DNA of 64,000 nt from a virus. Under the pieces are notes generated by a model, which saw only the letters and a list, made by a program, of their open reading frames with translations, searched no databases and was not told the origin of the DNA. The translations under genes were made by a program, and so were the position numbers. The stretch spans positions 34,884 to 98,883 of IMG/VR virus record IMGVR_UViG_3300038428_000825; one strand, given 5' to 3'. Of this stretch, positions 24,062 to 34,500 are shown one piece after another (position 1 is the stretch's first letter; every line of letters starts with the position of its first letter).

Positions 24062-27000
24062 ATGAGCGTCATCACCACCGAAAAGGATTACAGCACGAAC
24101 AATCCACTCGACGCGGGCTACTTCCGCGTCGGGTTTGTCACCCTGCAGATCCCACCACATGACATTGTGACATCGCGTGTTGTGAACAACGAAAAGATCA
24201 CGCCTCTCCGCGGCATGAACGAGATGTTCCAGAAGACAGGGCAAGCTCGCTGGGATGTGACCGTGAGCTGGACGGCCCTGTTGAATGACGCCGATCAGGT
24301 CACCAGGTATCAGCAGTGGGAAGACCTTCGCAATATGGTCGCCATCTTCAAGGCTGCTCCTTTCGTAGAGGTGGAGTCTCCGCACCTGCGCCAGATGCTG
24401 GCTGCTCATGATCCGGAGTTCTCCACCAGACGCCTCTCGATGGGCCTCCGCCAGCTTCGCGTCGACAACCATCCCGATGTCATCGACGCACTCAAGGTCA
24501 CCCTGACGATGACCTACTTCAACTGTCTGCCCTATACCCAGGACTTCGGATACCAGGGTGATTCCGGACAGAGTGTGAGTGCTTACCAGTCACAGAAGTT
24601 CAAGAAGTACATTTCCCAGTGGCGCCAGATCAACATGGAGCGGGCCTTCCGCTACCCAGGAGACCCGATCTGCCCCTTGTGGCTGGCACAGAATCCTGGC
24701 GAGCTGGCTCTCAAGTGGAGAACCTACCTTCCAATCCAATCTGGGCAAGTTCCGGACTACGCCGGCCAACTCAACGCACCGGCGACCATCGGCGGAACGG
24801 TTGTTCCATCCACAGTCACACCAAAGGCTCCGAAGGGAAAGGTTTCTCTTCCGCCCGCGATCATCCAGCTCATTCAGCAGATTGCGCCTCAGTTTGGTGT
24901 CGACCCTTCGATCATGGAGGCCGTCTGCTGGCATGAGAGCGGCGGCAATCCCAATGCAAAGAACCCGAACTCAACTGCGAAGGGACTCTTCCAGCTGCTG
25001 GACGGAACTGCCAAGACTCTCGGGGTGACGAACTCTTACGACCCAACGCAGAACACCACAGGCGCCTGCAAGTACATATCGTCGCTGAAGAACCAGTTCG
25101 GTTCCTATGAGCTGGCATTGGCCGCCTACGCAGTGGGTCCGGCCTACGTCAAGTGCTACTTGAACGGCACGACCATGACACTGCGGAATGGGACTGTCAT
25201 CAATCCTGGCAAACAGGTCACAGGCGGAATTCCTCCAGCCGGGATGCCTGCTGGCGCCAATGCGCCGGGATACGTTGCAGCCGTCATGGGCGCAGCTCAG
25301 TCCTCGTTTGGGTACAACGGCACCGCCACGTCTACAACGCCAACCGTAGCGCCTAGCCCTGCGCCGGCAACGAATGCAACGACACCGGCCAGCTCAGGGT
25401 CAAACCCGACAACTACGACCAGTTCGAGCACCGAAGCTGCCTTTGAAGCACAGGTAACCAATCTTGTGGCTCAAGGCTGGAGTGTTGATCACCGGGCCGA
25501 TCCCGGTGGCGTCGGCGTTCTCTTCCTGTACAAGGAGAACGAACTCCGAGTTGCTCCTCAGGATTCCGATTCAGGCGGTGTGCAGCCCGGCCTTTGGCCG
25601 GAAGGTATCTCGGTGCTCTTCGTCAACAACCTGGCGCAGATCCCGCTGGCCGGCTTCCAGTATCCGACCTACCAGCATGTCGGACCCTGCAGCTCTCTTG
25701 TGCAGGTGTCGTTCGGTTCCCAGGGAACGCGCAACAATCCGAACACGGACGAGCCAATCCACAACGGCCTGATGACTCTGACCTCGATGGCGCACATGCT
25801 GGAACAGCAGTACCAACGCCTGCGCACACAGTTCCGTTCGATTGCATCGGTTCACAGGATGCACGCGGTCTACGTCGAGAACCAGGTTCTCAACATGCTC
25901 GGGATCTTCGGGCTGATGCTCGATCAGGTGACCACCGAGACCGTGCCCGATTCCTCGGATATGGCCATGGCTCAGCTCACAGCCTGCCAGTACGAGAACA
26001 AGTTCGAAGAACTCACCTCCTACAAAGTCAATGCGATTGATGGCGTCTACATGACTGCCCTGCAACAGACCGTGTTGCAAGGGGACACGCTTGCCCAGGC
26101 GGCAACGGCGGCGTCGCCTGACGAGAGGGCATTGATGGGTGCGGCCTTCACCTATCGCCAGCACATGGCCAGCTCCGACGAGAACGATATGAGCGCACGG
26201 CTTCTCAATGCCGCCGAAAACCCCTCTGACTCGTCGCCCTTCGGATTCATGAATGGAGCCCAGTCCTTCTTTGTCAGCGAAACAGATGCGGATGCGTTGA
26301 CGAACGAGTTTATGGAAAAGTCTTCCAGTTACCCGGTCGCCGCGGCGCGCGTGAAGCAACTTCAGCAGTCCGGCAATACAACGCAGTGGACGATGGCCGA
26401 TTACCTGATGTTCAAGTCCTGCGCTTATGACGCGGCGGGAACTGGCGCCATCACATCACTCGTGTCGAGCATCGATCAGGGGCTGGCAGCCGACACCGAT
26501 CTGAGCCGGCAGAAGATGGTCAGCGATGTGTATTCGCGGCTCTTCCCTTACTTCGCGGAGAACGATCCGAGCCTGCGCAACGCCCTGAACCAGATCATGC
26601 AGAGCCCAACGCTTGGCGCGAGCATCAAGAACTCCGTCTCTGCAAGCGACCCCGCCCTTTCGAATGCCAACCATGGCGCCTACCGCGACATGGGCCTGAA
26701 CAGTCAGGTCCTCGACGGGGAAGACTTCAACCCCGGAATGTACTTCACGAGCGACAAGACGACCTACCTGGCCAAGACGAGGACAGCCCTCGGGAACATC
26801 ACAGCGCAGATTGCCTCAGGTTCAAGCCAACTGAACAGCGACAGCAACGGATACCAGGTTCCTGCGGGAACGATTCCTCTGTCCACGACGACCTCGATTC
26901 CCGGCAACATGGACTCGATCATGAAGATGATCAATGTTCCGGGTTACAGCATGACCGAGGCATTTCCCACCTTCAAACTGTTCTTCATGGAGGACGCCAA

Positions 27001-29608
27001 CAGTGGCATCTATTACGCATTCGACAACTTCTACAGCTACAGTGCGGTGATCGACATCGAAGTGCAGCGGCCAACCAACAAGCCGGCGACCCTCCGCATG
27101 AAGCTGATGAATCTCACGCACCTGTTGAGCCACAAGCTCTATGATGCTTCGCTGGCCGGCAAGTGGGAGGCATCGCTCGACCGATTCGCCATCAACACAG
27201 GTGGCACGGCCGCGGCCACAGGCTCGGATGTTCCCACCAAAGGATTCGTCGGACGGAACGGCATCGGTGGCGCGCCCTATCAGATCATGGGCAAGGACAA
27301 CACCGAAGGCTACGCCGGCGGCGACATGTCCAACCGCAGGATACCGCTCCAATACTTTCCTCTTCAGACGGGCAGTAAGATCCAGCTTCGCGTGGGGTTC
27401 TCCAACAATCCGGACAAGTTGACACCTGTCTTCTGTGGCGAGGTCACCGAGATCGAGGGCAACGAGATCCTGACCGTCACTGCCCAGAGCTACCTTCTTG
27501 AGCTTGCATCCCTGAGCGGCGACAAGATGAACTCGAACTCATGGTTCCAGCTTGGGTCACTGCTTCAGAACACCGTCAACATCCTGATTCCGGGATCGGG
27601 TGGCGGCATGTCCAAAGGGCCTGCCTACGGAGGCGTCACCATCTTCGGCGATGCCGGCGATGTGGGCACGGTGATCTGGATGATGCTCAAGAACTCCGGA
27701 GCCAAGCACTTCGGTCACTGGCAGGTAAACAGTCCTGCCAATTCCTTGCTCAAGGGCTTCTCATGGAAGGAACTGGCCGCCGCGCCGGCCGCCGGCGCCG
27801 CCAGTGTTGCCGGTATGGACAACGTGGCCGCCGCGCTTCAGAACGTCTACGACCGGTGCGACGAGAACATCATGGTCGATACGGCCGTTCAGTATGACGG
27901 GACGTCGGTCAGCACGGACCCCAAGACGCACTCTCAATCCCGGAGCTGGATGGATCAGCGGAAGTATCCCTGGGCGCCGGCATCCTACTATGTCGATTCC
28001 AAGACCACGTTGACGGTGTGGGAACTCATTCAGGACATCGCCAGACGCTATCCGGAATACCTGTTGCTGGAGAAATGGTACGGCTTCCCTTACAGCTGTG
28101 ACGCGACCCTGGTCTTTGGCCATCCCTTCGACTGGTACACGGCGCGGCCTCAGATGCTCGGCGACACGGAGCGTGTGCGCGCACTGAACCAGAACAACCA
28201 GGCATACATCCAGTGGTGGAATGCGAGTGGGAAACAGATGTTCCTCGATGTCATGGGGGACGGCACCATGCCCGTCACCGTGGCTCTCTACAAGAACCAG
28301 CTGCTCCAGCAAGCAGGCGCGAGTCCGTCTGGGCTTGCCGCGGCGCTTCAGTCGCTGTTGACGATCGCGGTAGATGGTGTCGATACGGGTTCACAGACTG
28401 CCAACGATTGGCTGGCTCTTCCTGGCAAGCTCATCTACACCATCATCCCCGGAGAAAGAGAGGCTCTTCGGAATCTCCAGAAGAAGATCAACGCGGTGCA
28501 GAGCGCGTACTACGCTTCCATCCTGGCCGGGGATCAGAAGTCGACCGACTTCCTGAAGCCGGTGCGGCGCTACCACTTCATCGACCATCAGTCCATCGTG
28601 CATAACGGGATGAGGGTCAACGACAAGATCTACAACTGCATCCGCATCGGCGATCCAGAGAAGAACGGCAAGACCTATCCCATCCTGGCCAACGCCAGCA
28701 TTCCTCCCAACCATGTGCGCGCGCTCGATGTCACCGACCAGATCAACGACCCCAAGCAGAATGTCATCGACCAATCCCTCTCCGGCAACACCGGGCTGAT
28801 CATGGCCTATGGCCAGAGCTTCCTGAGGGAAGAACTGGGCAAGATGTACCGGGGCGAGATCGTGCTGCGCTGCATTCCTGAGATCGAACCGCAGGACGTT
28901 CTTCTCGTTACCGATCCGTCCACGGGGATGGTCGGGCCGGTCGAGGTCGAGACCGTCACCCATGTGATGAACCTGGAATCGGGATTCATCACCATCATCA
29001 AGCCGCGCGCGGTCATCACGATCAACGAAGCTGCATCGGCCAACTTCTTCCGAATGCTGATGATGGCTATGGGAACCGTGATCCCAGAGATCCACCGTCT
29101 GAGCAATCTCTCCGTCTACTCATGGATGGAAGGAGCAGCCGTCGCCACAACCACGGCGGTTGGCGCCGGTGCGGTGGTGGCCGGATTGAGCTATGCAAGT
29201 GGCGCAGTGGCCACAGCAGCGGAAGGCACCGGCTTGGTGGCTCTCGCTGCAGGTGCAACTACTGAGTGGGCGGCTGCCGGCGCGGCCTTCCTTTGTGGCC
29301 CTCCGGGTTGGATCATCCTGGGCCTCTGCGCGATCGCGGCGGTCGGCGCCGCGGTCTGGTGGTTCACCGACAGCACAGCCAAGCTGAACCCCGTCGTGAT
29401 CTGCCCTTGCACCAAGTTCGGGCGGCCGTGGGTCGGCGGAATCGAAGGCTGGTCCATCAACGATCTGGTGGGCGTGGTCAACAACAAGGCGATGCAGTTT
29501 GTGGCCGACGAGATCTTCCCGCTGATCGACGCCTGGAAGGCGTTTCACGGCTACCCAGCCCAGATTCCGCCCACTCCTCAGCCCTCCTGGGGCCTGTCTG
29601 CTCCATAA
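24062..29608 (+). CDS. tail lysin fused to baseplate hub protein
   Basis: An 1848-residue multidomain protein. Order: an N-terminal tail domain (1-180); a lytic transglycosylase SLT domain (about 262-360) with the catalytic Glu292 in HESGG and the later LALAAYAVGP block; a Ser/Thr linker; a long helical region (500-900); a hub-type region (about 960-1200) with YFPLQTGSKIQLRVGF and a CGEVTEIEG..ILTVTAQSYL strand set, as in gp27/gpD-like hub proteins; and a C terminus with several hydrophobic segments (about 1690-1770). It would form the centre of the baseplate and cut peptidoglycan during entry. Such fusions occur in large phages. ATG 24062 lies two bases after the previous stop, so the three giant genes are probably one unit. 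Confidence 0.78.
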   Translation: MSVITTEKDYSTNNPLDAGYFRVGFVTLQIPPHDIVTSRVVNNEKITPLRGMNEMFQKTGQARWDVTVSWTALLNDADQVTRYQQWEDLRNMVAIFKAAPFVEVESPHLRQMLAAHDPEFSTRRLSMGLRQLRVDNHPDVIDALKVTLTMTYFNCLPYTQDFGYQGDSGQSVSAYQSQKFKKYISQWRQINMERAFRYPGDPICPLWLAQNPGELALKWRTYLPIQSGQVPDYAGQLNAPATIGGTVVPSTVTPKAPKGKVSLPPAIIQLIQQIAPQFGVDPSIMEAVCWHESGGNPNAKNPNSTAKGLFQLLDGTAKTLGVTNSYDPTQNTTGACKYISSLKNQFGSYELALAAYAVGPAYVKCYLNGTTMTLRNGTVINPGKQVTGGIPPAGMPAGANAPGYVAAVMGAAQSSFGYNGTATSTTPTVAPSPAPATNATTPASSGSNPTTTTSSSTEAAFEAQVTNLVAQGWSVDHRADPGGVGVLFLYKENELRVAPQDSDSGGVQPGLWPEGISVLFVNNLAQIPLAGFQYPTYQHVGPCSSLVQVSFGSQGTRNNPNTDEPIHNGLMTLTSMAHMLEQQYQRLRTQFRSIASVHRMHAVYVENQVLNMLGIFGLMLDQVTTETVPDSSDMAMAQLTACQYENKFEELTSYKVNAIDGVYMTALQQTVLQGDTLAQAATAASPDERALMGAAFTYRQHMASSDENDMSARLLNAAENPSDSSPFGFMNGAQSFFVSETDADALTNEFMEKSSSYPVAAARVKQLQQSGNTTQWTMADYLMFKSCAYDAAGTGAITSLVSSIDQGLAADTDLSRQKMVSDVYSRLFPYFAENDPSLRNALNQIMQSPTLGASIKNSVSASDPALSNANHGAYRDMGLNSQVLDGEDFNPGMYFTSDKTTYLAKTRTALGNITAQIASGSSQLNSDSNGYQVPAGTIPLSTTTSIPGNMDSIMKMINVPGYSMTEAFPTFKLFFMEDANSGIYYAFDNFYSYSAVIDIEVQRPTNKPATLRMKLMNLTHLLSHKLYDASLAGKWEASLDRFAINTGGTAAATGSDVPTKGFVGRNGIGGAPYQIMGKDNTEGYAGGDMSNRRIPLQYFPLQTGSKIQLRVGFSNNPDKLTPVFCGEVTEIEGNEILTVTAQSYLLELASLSGDKMNSNSWFQLGSLLQNTVNILIPGSGGGMSKGPAYGGVTIFGDAGDVGTVIWMMLKNSGAKHFGHWQVNSPANSLLKGFSWKELAAAPAAGAASVAGMDNVAAALQNVYDRCDENIMVDTAVQYDGTSVSTDPKTHSQSRSWMDQRKYPWAPASYYVDSKTTLTVWELIQDIARRYPEYLLLEKWYGFPYSCDATLVFGHPFDWYTARPQMLGDTERVRALNQNNQAYIQWWNASGKQMFLDVMGDGTMPVTVALYKNQLLQQAGASPSGLAAALQSLLTIAVDGVDTGSQTANDWLALPGKLIYTIIPGEREALRNLQKKINAVQSAYYASILAGDQKSTDFLKPVRRYHFIDHQSIVHNGMRVNDKIYNCIRIGDPEKNGKTYPILANASIPPNHVRALDVTDQINDPKQNVIDQSLSGNTGLIMAYGQSFLREELGKMYRGEIVLRCIPEIEPQDVLLVTDPSTGMVGPVEVETVTHVMNLESGFITIIKPRAVITINEAASANFFRMLMMAMGTVIPEIHRLSNLSVYSWMEGAAVATTTAVGAGAVVAGLSYASGAVATAAEGTGLVALAAGATTEWAAAGAAFLCGPPGWIILGLCAIAAVGAAVWWFTDSTAKLNPVVICPCTKFGRPWVGGIEGWSINDLVGVVNNKAMQFVADEIFPLIDAWKAFHGYPAQIPPTPQPSWGLSAP

Positions 29609-29760
29609 GCGCCAATTCCAGGAAGGATCTCTTCTGAGTCGACTGCAATCCGCCCGGAACAATGCCAAACCCTCGGGAAAACCTTACCACAAGCCGAAAT
29701 TAACAGGACTAATCCCACCGGGCACTCCGCCTTCACGCGCCAACCCTCACATTTTTGAAT

Positions 29761-30744
29761 CTATGCCCCCGGCTCGGGCTGATCACCTTCATCAACTTCC
29801 CCACCTGCAACCAAGCACCACGCAATGTGCAGGGCGTCCACAGGCCAAAAACATTCAGGACGTGGATGACGCACATTGGGATTCCCAGCTTTAGGACGGC
29901 AATTGAGCAATTTCTCGACCCACTGTTCAGGTATCGCATCGCGCCCAAATACAGCCCCCAACAGGGCACCGGCAATTGCGGCGTTTGTGTCCGTATCTCC
30001 GCCACGCATTACCGTATCCACAACGCCTTCCTGCAGGGTCTTAGCATGAAGAAGCTGCCAAAACGCATTCTGAAATGCAATGAGTACCCAGCCTTGTTGG
30101 TGACGGTAATCAGCTGGTGCATCGGTAGCCGCATCCACAATTGCCTTCATCAGCGGAGCTTCGACCTTCATCTCCACCGCCCGTTCCTTTGTCAGCTCGT
30201 AGACTTGCCGAGCATCCTTCCAAGTGCCTATAGTATCGGCGATAGCCATAGCAAATAGGGCATTAGCTTGGAGGCAGGCCGGGTGGGGATGTGTCAACGC
30301 CGCATCCTGCTGTGCGAATTCGGATACCCGTTCAAGATCGTAATTGCAGCCAAACACGCCCAGCGGACTGATCCGCATTAGCGCTCCATTCGCTTGGCTT
30401 TCGCGATTCGGCTTGCCTCTAAGTCCGGCTGAAACGGTGCTGCCACAATCGAATGGAGAGGAGTTCAACCAGAAAACATATGCCTTGCGTGCCTCCTCCG
30501 GGGTATAGCGTTTTTGCTTCAACAGCATCCTTGCCAGCATCAGCGCCATCTCGGAGTCGTCGGTTGGCTGCCCGGCAATCGTACCCCATGTACCGCCATC
30601 CGCAAGTTCTCGAACGCCGTCGGGATAGTTGAAACGGATTTGTTCCGACGACTGGAACTCAACGAGGCTGCCTAAAGAATCTCCTGCGAGTTGGCCCAGT
30701 AAACAACCTTGGGCACGCAATAACGTGCCGGGATCGACGTACAT
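29761..30744 (-). CDS. ADP-ribosylglycohydrolase (DraG/ARH family)
   Basis: A 327-residue protein that would remove ADP-ribose from a protein or nucleic acid. Seen: the opening GCLLGQLAGDSLGSLVEF, TDDSEMA at 61-67 with its Mg-binding Asp pair, and GGDTDTNAAIAGALLGA at 248 onward, which carries the second Asp pair. All metal-binding signatures of the family are intact. The start at 30744 has GGAGAA upstream on its strand; an upstream in-frame start is less likely. The gene is divergent from the McrBC pair and opposite to all nearby phage genes. It lies in an island that interrupts the tail module. A role in undoing ADP-ribosylation-based defence is inference. Confidence 0.82.
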   Translation of the reverse strand: MYVDPGTLLRAQGCLLGQLAGDSLGSLVEFQSSEQIRFNYPDGVRELADGGTWGTIAGQPTDDSEMALMLARMLLKQKRYTPEEARKAYVFWLNSSPFDCGSTVSAGLRGKPNRESQANGALMRISPLGVFGCNYDLERVSEFAQQDAALTHPHPACLQANALFAMAIADTIGTWKDARQVYELTKERAVEMKVEAPLMKAIVDAATDAPADYRHQQGWVLIAFQNAFWQLLHAKTLQEGVVDTVMRGGDTDTNAAIAGALLGAVFGRDAIPEQWVEKLLNCRPKAGNPNVRHPRPECFWPVDALHIAWCLVAGGEVDEGDQPEPGA

Positions 30745-30829
30745 GCTTCTATTCTCCGCTGCCCAGGGTCTTGAGCGCTGCAATTCGCTGGCCGATGTTG
30801 ATTCGGGCGATGCCACCCAGGATTTCCAT

Positions 30830-30852
30830 TTTGTCCCTCAGACACGGACAAA
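30830..30852. other. inverted repeat between divergent genes
   Basis: TTTGTCC (30830-30836) pairs with GGACAAA (30846-30852) around a nine-base spacer, within the divergent promoter region of the ADP-ribosylglycohydrolase and McrB genes. It could be an operator shared by both or a short hairpin. No convincing -35/-10 pair was found in the gap. Confidence 0.42.
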
Positions 30853-30944
30853 GTATACGCCCGGGTGCCTCCCCTCACAGCGAACCAGATGAATTGTGGT
30901 AGATAATGAGGGTTGTCGGATCAAGATGTCCAAGGAATGCTCGA

Positions 30945-33395
30945 ATGCCTGACCAAGAACCTGCCACCCCAAATCTCGAATCGCTGCTGAGTGAATTCGC
31001 CGCCCAAGCCGAGTCCTGGTTTAAGCACAGCCCCTTTGTTTTCGAATACAGCCAGTTCATTCAGACTTTCTTCAAATCTGAGAATCTCCAGAAAGCTGAA
31101 TGGCCGGATTTTCAAGAGCTCGCGAACCGGCTTCATTCCTTTAATAGCGTGAAGCTGGCAAAGATGCGGGCATTCGGAAAGCCGAATTACCCCATCGAGA
31201 AATATAGGGCGTCTTTCGATTTCTTGGCTCACGGACCGGGCTCTGAGGAAGAACGGATGCGAGCCTTCATGGGAGACAAGGAGAAGTATGCAAGCAAGTA
31301 CATTGGCCCAAGCGTCGTTTCCGAATTGATTGGCCAACTCTTTCCGGACAAGTACCTATTCATGAACCAAAGGGATACGGGTGCCGCAGAATTCCTAGGG
31401 GTCCATCCGACCTTTGCGGTAGGTGCAGATTTCCCGCAGAGATTTACAGCATTTAATGCTGCAATGGCACCCCTCTTCGACGAGTACCGGCGTGTCGTCG
31501 GATTCCAATCCGGAGCGCCCATCGGGCTTGAAGTGGATCAGTTCCTGAGTTGGCTCTACGAGACCAAAATCCCAAAGAAGTCCGGAGACATTCCTAAATC
31601 TGACGGTAGGCAGATCTGGGTTTTCGCACCTGGTCCACAGGCTCGATTCTGGAAGGATTGTAGCGACCAATCAATCGCTGTTTATGGGGGAGACCTGCTG
31701 GGACCTCTGGACGCCTACCCGACAAAGGAAGAGATACTCCAGAAACTTAAAGTACTTTACCAGATGGATGTCGAGCCCACCAACGACGCCAGAGCGGCTT
31801 GGGAGTTCTGCCGAATCATGAAGGACGGCGATTTGGTGATCGCCAAAAAGGGCAACCGGAAAATCGTGGGTGTGGGTATTGTTCGAGGCAGTTACCGTCA
31901 TGACCCCACCCGCCAGGAGTATAAAAACGTACGGGATGTAGATTGGATCCAGGAAGGGGATTGGTCCCTTCCCGATGGGGAAAGCTTCGCTACCAAGACC
32001 CTCACAAACATCTCTCGACATAAGGAATTCGTCGCCACCATACTGTCAACAGTCGGCATCAATGCCGAAGAAATCGATGTCGAAAGCGGGCCTAAGTACT
32101 ATTGGATGAATTGTTCCCCAAGTATTTGGAGCGTTGTTGGGGGCCAGGTCGGCGAGGAACAGACTTACACCACGCACAACGATAAAGGCAACAAACGCCA
32201 GGTCTACGCATGTTTCCAAGTGGTCAAACCAGGTGATCAGCTGATCGGATACGAAACGACACCCGAACAGAAGGTGACCAGTGTTCTTGAAATTACCGAG
32301 GGTATTCATGAGGAGAGCGGAAAGGGTGAATGCATTCGCTTCAAGATCCTCAGACACATGGAGAAGCCTCGCTCCCTTCTGGAACTCAAGGCAATTCCAG
32401 CTCTCGCTGATTGTGGGCCTGTGCAGGGTAATAGGCAGGGTAGCCTTTACAAACTCACCAAGATTGAATTCGATACGATCCTTGGCACCGGTCCCGTGGA
32501 GGATGAGGAGGAGACATCAGAAGAGGATGAATCAGCTCTTGAATATTCGGTCCAAGATGCGGTGAAGGATCTCTTTGTAAGTGAGCTCCTGGTCTCCGAG
32601 TGGCTCGGTCAGTGGGAACGCGAGAAGAATCTGATCCTTCAAGGACCGCCGGGCGTCGGGAAGACCTTTTTCGCCAAGCGTCTTGCCTACGCACTCATGA
32701 AGGAGATGGATCCGAAGCAGGTGTCCATGGTTCAATTCCACCAGTCATACGGGTACGAGGATTTTGTTCAGGGAATTCGGCCTCAAAGTGAAGGGGGATT
32801 TGCGCTGCGGAATGGCGTCTTCTATGACTTTTGTATCAAGGCAAGGCAATCTCCGAAGAAACATGTCTTCATCATTGACGAGATCAATCGAGGCAACATC
32901 TCTAGGATCTTCGGCGAGCTGTTGATGCTTATAGAGAATGACAAACGTGGCGAAAACTACGCGCTCAAGCTTGCCTATCAAGAGGGTAGCCAGACATTCT
33001 TCGTCCCCGAAAACGTCTACATCCTTGGCCTGATGAACACGGCAGACCGGTCCCTTGCAGTGGTGGACTACGCGCTGCGCCGTCGCTTCTGCTACGTGGA
33101 TTTGTCCCCGGCATTTCAGAGCAGCGAGTTCAAGAGTTTTCTCATCGAGAATTGCTCAGAAACTCTAGTGTCAGACATAATTCAGAAAATGATAGGTCTG
33201 AACAAGGAAATCGCTGAGGATACCTCAAATCTTGGGCCAGGATTCTGCATTGGCCACAGTTACTTCTGCCGCATCACATCAAAGGAGGAATATCTGCAGG
33301 TTATCAAATTCAAGGTCGCTCCTCTCCTTCGAGAGTACTGGTTCGATGATCCGAAGAAGTCTGAACAATGGATAAAGGCTTTGCAGGGCCTGTGA
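30945..33395 (+). CDS. mcrB: McrB-like GTPase with PUA/EVE-type recognition domains
   Basis: An 816-residue motor subunit of a modification-dependent restriction system. Residues 1-220 are a helical region; about 223-365 is a beta domain starting IWVFAPGPQARFW, probably PUA-like; about 385-505 is an EVE-type domain starting YYWMNCSP. A Glu/Asp-rich linker leads to the AAA+ module: Walker A GPPGVGKT at 567-574, Walker B IIDEINRG at 643-650, and the McrB signature MNTADRS at 697-703. Known: such proteins use GTP and an N-terminal reader for modified bases, and recruit McrC. ATG 30945 is chosen over ATG 30906 because of AAGGA at 30933. It is coupled to the next gene. Confidence 0.85.
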   Translation: MPDQEPATPNLESLLSEFAAQAESWFKHSPFVFEYSQFIQTFFKSENLQKAEWPDFQELANRLHSFNSVKLAKMRAFGKPNYPIEKYRASFDFLAHGPGSEEERMRAFMGDKEKYASKYIGPSVVSELIGQLFPDKYLFMNQRDTGAAEFLGVHPTFAVGADFPQRFTAFNAAMAPLFDEYRRVVGFQSGAPIGLEVDQFLSWLYETKIPKKSGDIPKSDGRQIWVFAPGPQARFWKDCSDQSIAVYGGDLLGPLDAYPTKEEILQKLKVLYQMDVEPTNDARAAWEFCRIMKDGDLVIAKKGNRKIVGVGIVRGSYRHDPTRQEYKNVRDVDWIQEGDWSLPDGESFATKTLTNISRHKEFVATILSTVGINAEEIDVESGPKYYWMNCSPSIWSVVGGQVGEEQTYTTHNDKGNKRQVYACFQVVKPGDQLIGYETTPEQKVTSVLEITEGIHEESGKGECIRFKILRHMEKPRSLLELKAIPALADCGPVQGNRQGSLYKLTKIEFDTILGTGPVEDEEETSEEDESALEYSVQDAVKDLFVSELLVSEWLGQWEREKNLILQGPPGVGKTFFAKRLAYALMKEMDPKQVSMVQFHQSYGYEDFVQGIRPQSEGGFALRNGVFYDFCIKARQSPKKHVFIIDEINRGNISRIFGELLMLIENDKRGENYALKLAYQEGSQTFFVPENVYILGLMNTADRSLAVVDYALRRRFCYVDLSPAFQSSEFKSFLIENCSETLVSDIIQKMIGLNKEIAEDTSNLGPGFCIGHSYFCRITSKEEYLQVIKFKVAPLLREYWFDDPKKSEQWIKALQGL

Positions 33396-33396
33396 G

Positions 33397-34500
33397 ATGA
33401 GTTCAATCCCGATCCGAAATATCTACTACCTACTAAGCTATGCCTGGGATCTTCTAGAGGAGGCTAATGAGCTTGCAGTGGGGATCGAGCACCTCCCGCG
33501 AGTCGAAGACCTTCTCGCCCGCATTCTGATTCATGGGACACGGCGCTTGCTGCGGCGCGGAATTGATCATGGCTACATACCCCAAGCCGATATCCTCGCA
33601 ACTGTCAGGGGCAGGATCGATTTTGGAGTGTCCACCCGCCGCCTTCTCCTGGAGCACGGCAAGGTTCAATGCAATTTCGAAGAATTTCTGCCTGACCTCC
33701 TCCACAACAGAATCCTGAAGGAGACTCTAAAGGCCTTGGGCACCTGTTCAGAGCTCGATTCTGGTCAGAGAGCAGAAATCAAAACAGTGCTCCGCAGGAT
33801 GGAGGGCATCAGCCCGCTACACATTCGAAAGTCTCACTTTGCCCAGGTGCGGCTGCACAAAAACAACGCGCATTACCGGCTTCTCATGCACATCTGCGAG
33901 TTGGTGCATGACAACCTCCTCGTCAACGAGGAAAAGGGAACGCGTTTCTTTCGTGACTTCCTCCGGGATAAGCGGCAGATGGCAAAGCTCTTTGAACGCT
34001 TTGTTGCTCGGTTCTACCGAAAGGAGCTTGGGGCAATGGGATGGACTGTCAAGTCCCAGGAACATATTCCTTGGGATAGTACCGTTCAGAGTGACTTCCT
34101 GCCGGAGATGCATGCTGATGCCATTCTCCGGGGTGAAGGACGTGTGGTCGTCGTGGAATGCAAGTTCTACAAAGAGATGCTTCAATCCAGCCAGTGGAGC
34201 TCGGTGGAAAAGATCCGATCCTCACACCTGTATCAGTTAATGACCTACCTGCGAAACCTGGAGGCTTCACTTCCTGGCCAAGAGGTCGAGGGCCTGCTCG
34301 TATACCCCGCGGCAGGGTCCGGTTTCGTAAGCGACCTGAAACTGTCTGGCCATGCTGTCAGAGTCTGCACAATCAATTTGGCTCGCAATTGGGAAGAGGT
34401 GGCGGAGTGGATGCATCAGATCGTATTCACACGCAACGGCGAAATCAATAAACTTGGCAGCGTTCCTTTGAGCAGCTATCTGATTAGAATGATGGACTAA
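33397..34500 (+). CDS. mcrC: McrC-like nuclease subunit
   Basis: A 367-residue partner of the McrB-like GTPase. The N-terminal two-thirds begins with IPIRNIYYLLSYAWDLL, the characteristic opening of McrC, and binds McrB. The C-terminal PD-(D/E)xK nuclease has Asp241 (HADAIL), Glu254 and Lys256 (ECKFYK), so it should be active. It begins one base after the McrB stop. Together the pair cuts DNA with modified bases. No modification methyltransferase accompanies it, as expected for this class. Codon choice here appears less GC-biased than in the phage genes, consistent with acquisition. Confidence 0.87.
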   Translation: MSSIPIRNIYYLLSYAWDLLEEANELAVGIEHLPRVEDLLARILIHGTRRLLRRGIDHGYIPQADILATVRGRIDFGVSTRRLLLEHGKVQCNFEEFLPDLLHNRILKETLKALGTCSELDSGQRAEIKTVLRRMEGISPLHIRKSHFAQVRLHKNNAHYRLLMHICELVHDNLLVNEEKGTRFFRDFLRDKRQMAKLFERFVARFYRKELGAMGWTVKSQEHIPWDSTVQSDFLPEMHADAILRGEGRVVVVECKFYKEMLQSSQWSSVEKIRSSHLYQLMTYLRNLEASLPGQEVEGLLVYPAAGSGFVSDLKLSGHAVRVCTINLARNWEEVAEWMHQIVFTRNGEINKLGSVPLSSYLIRMMD

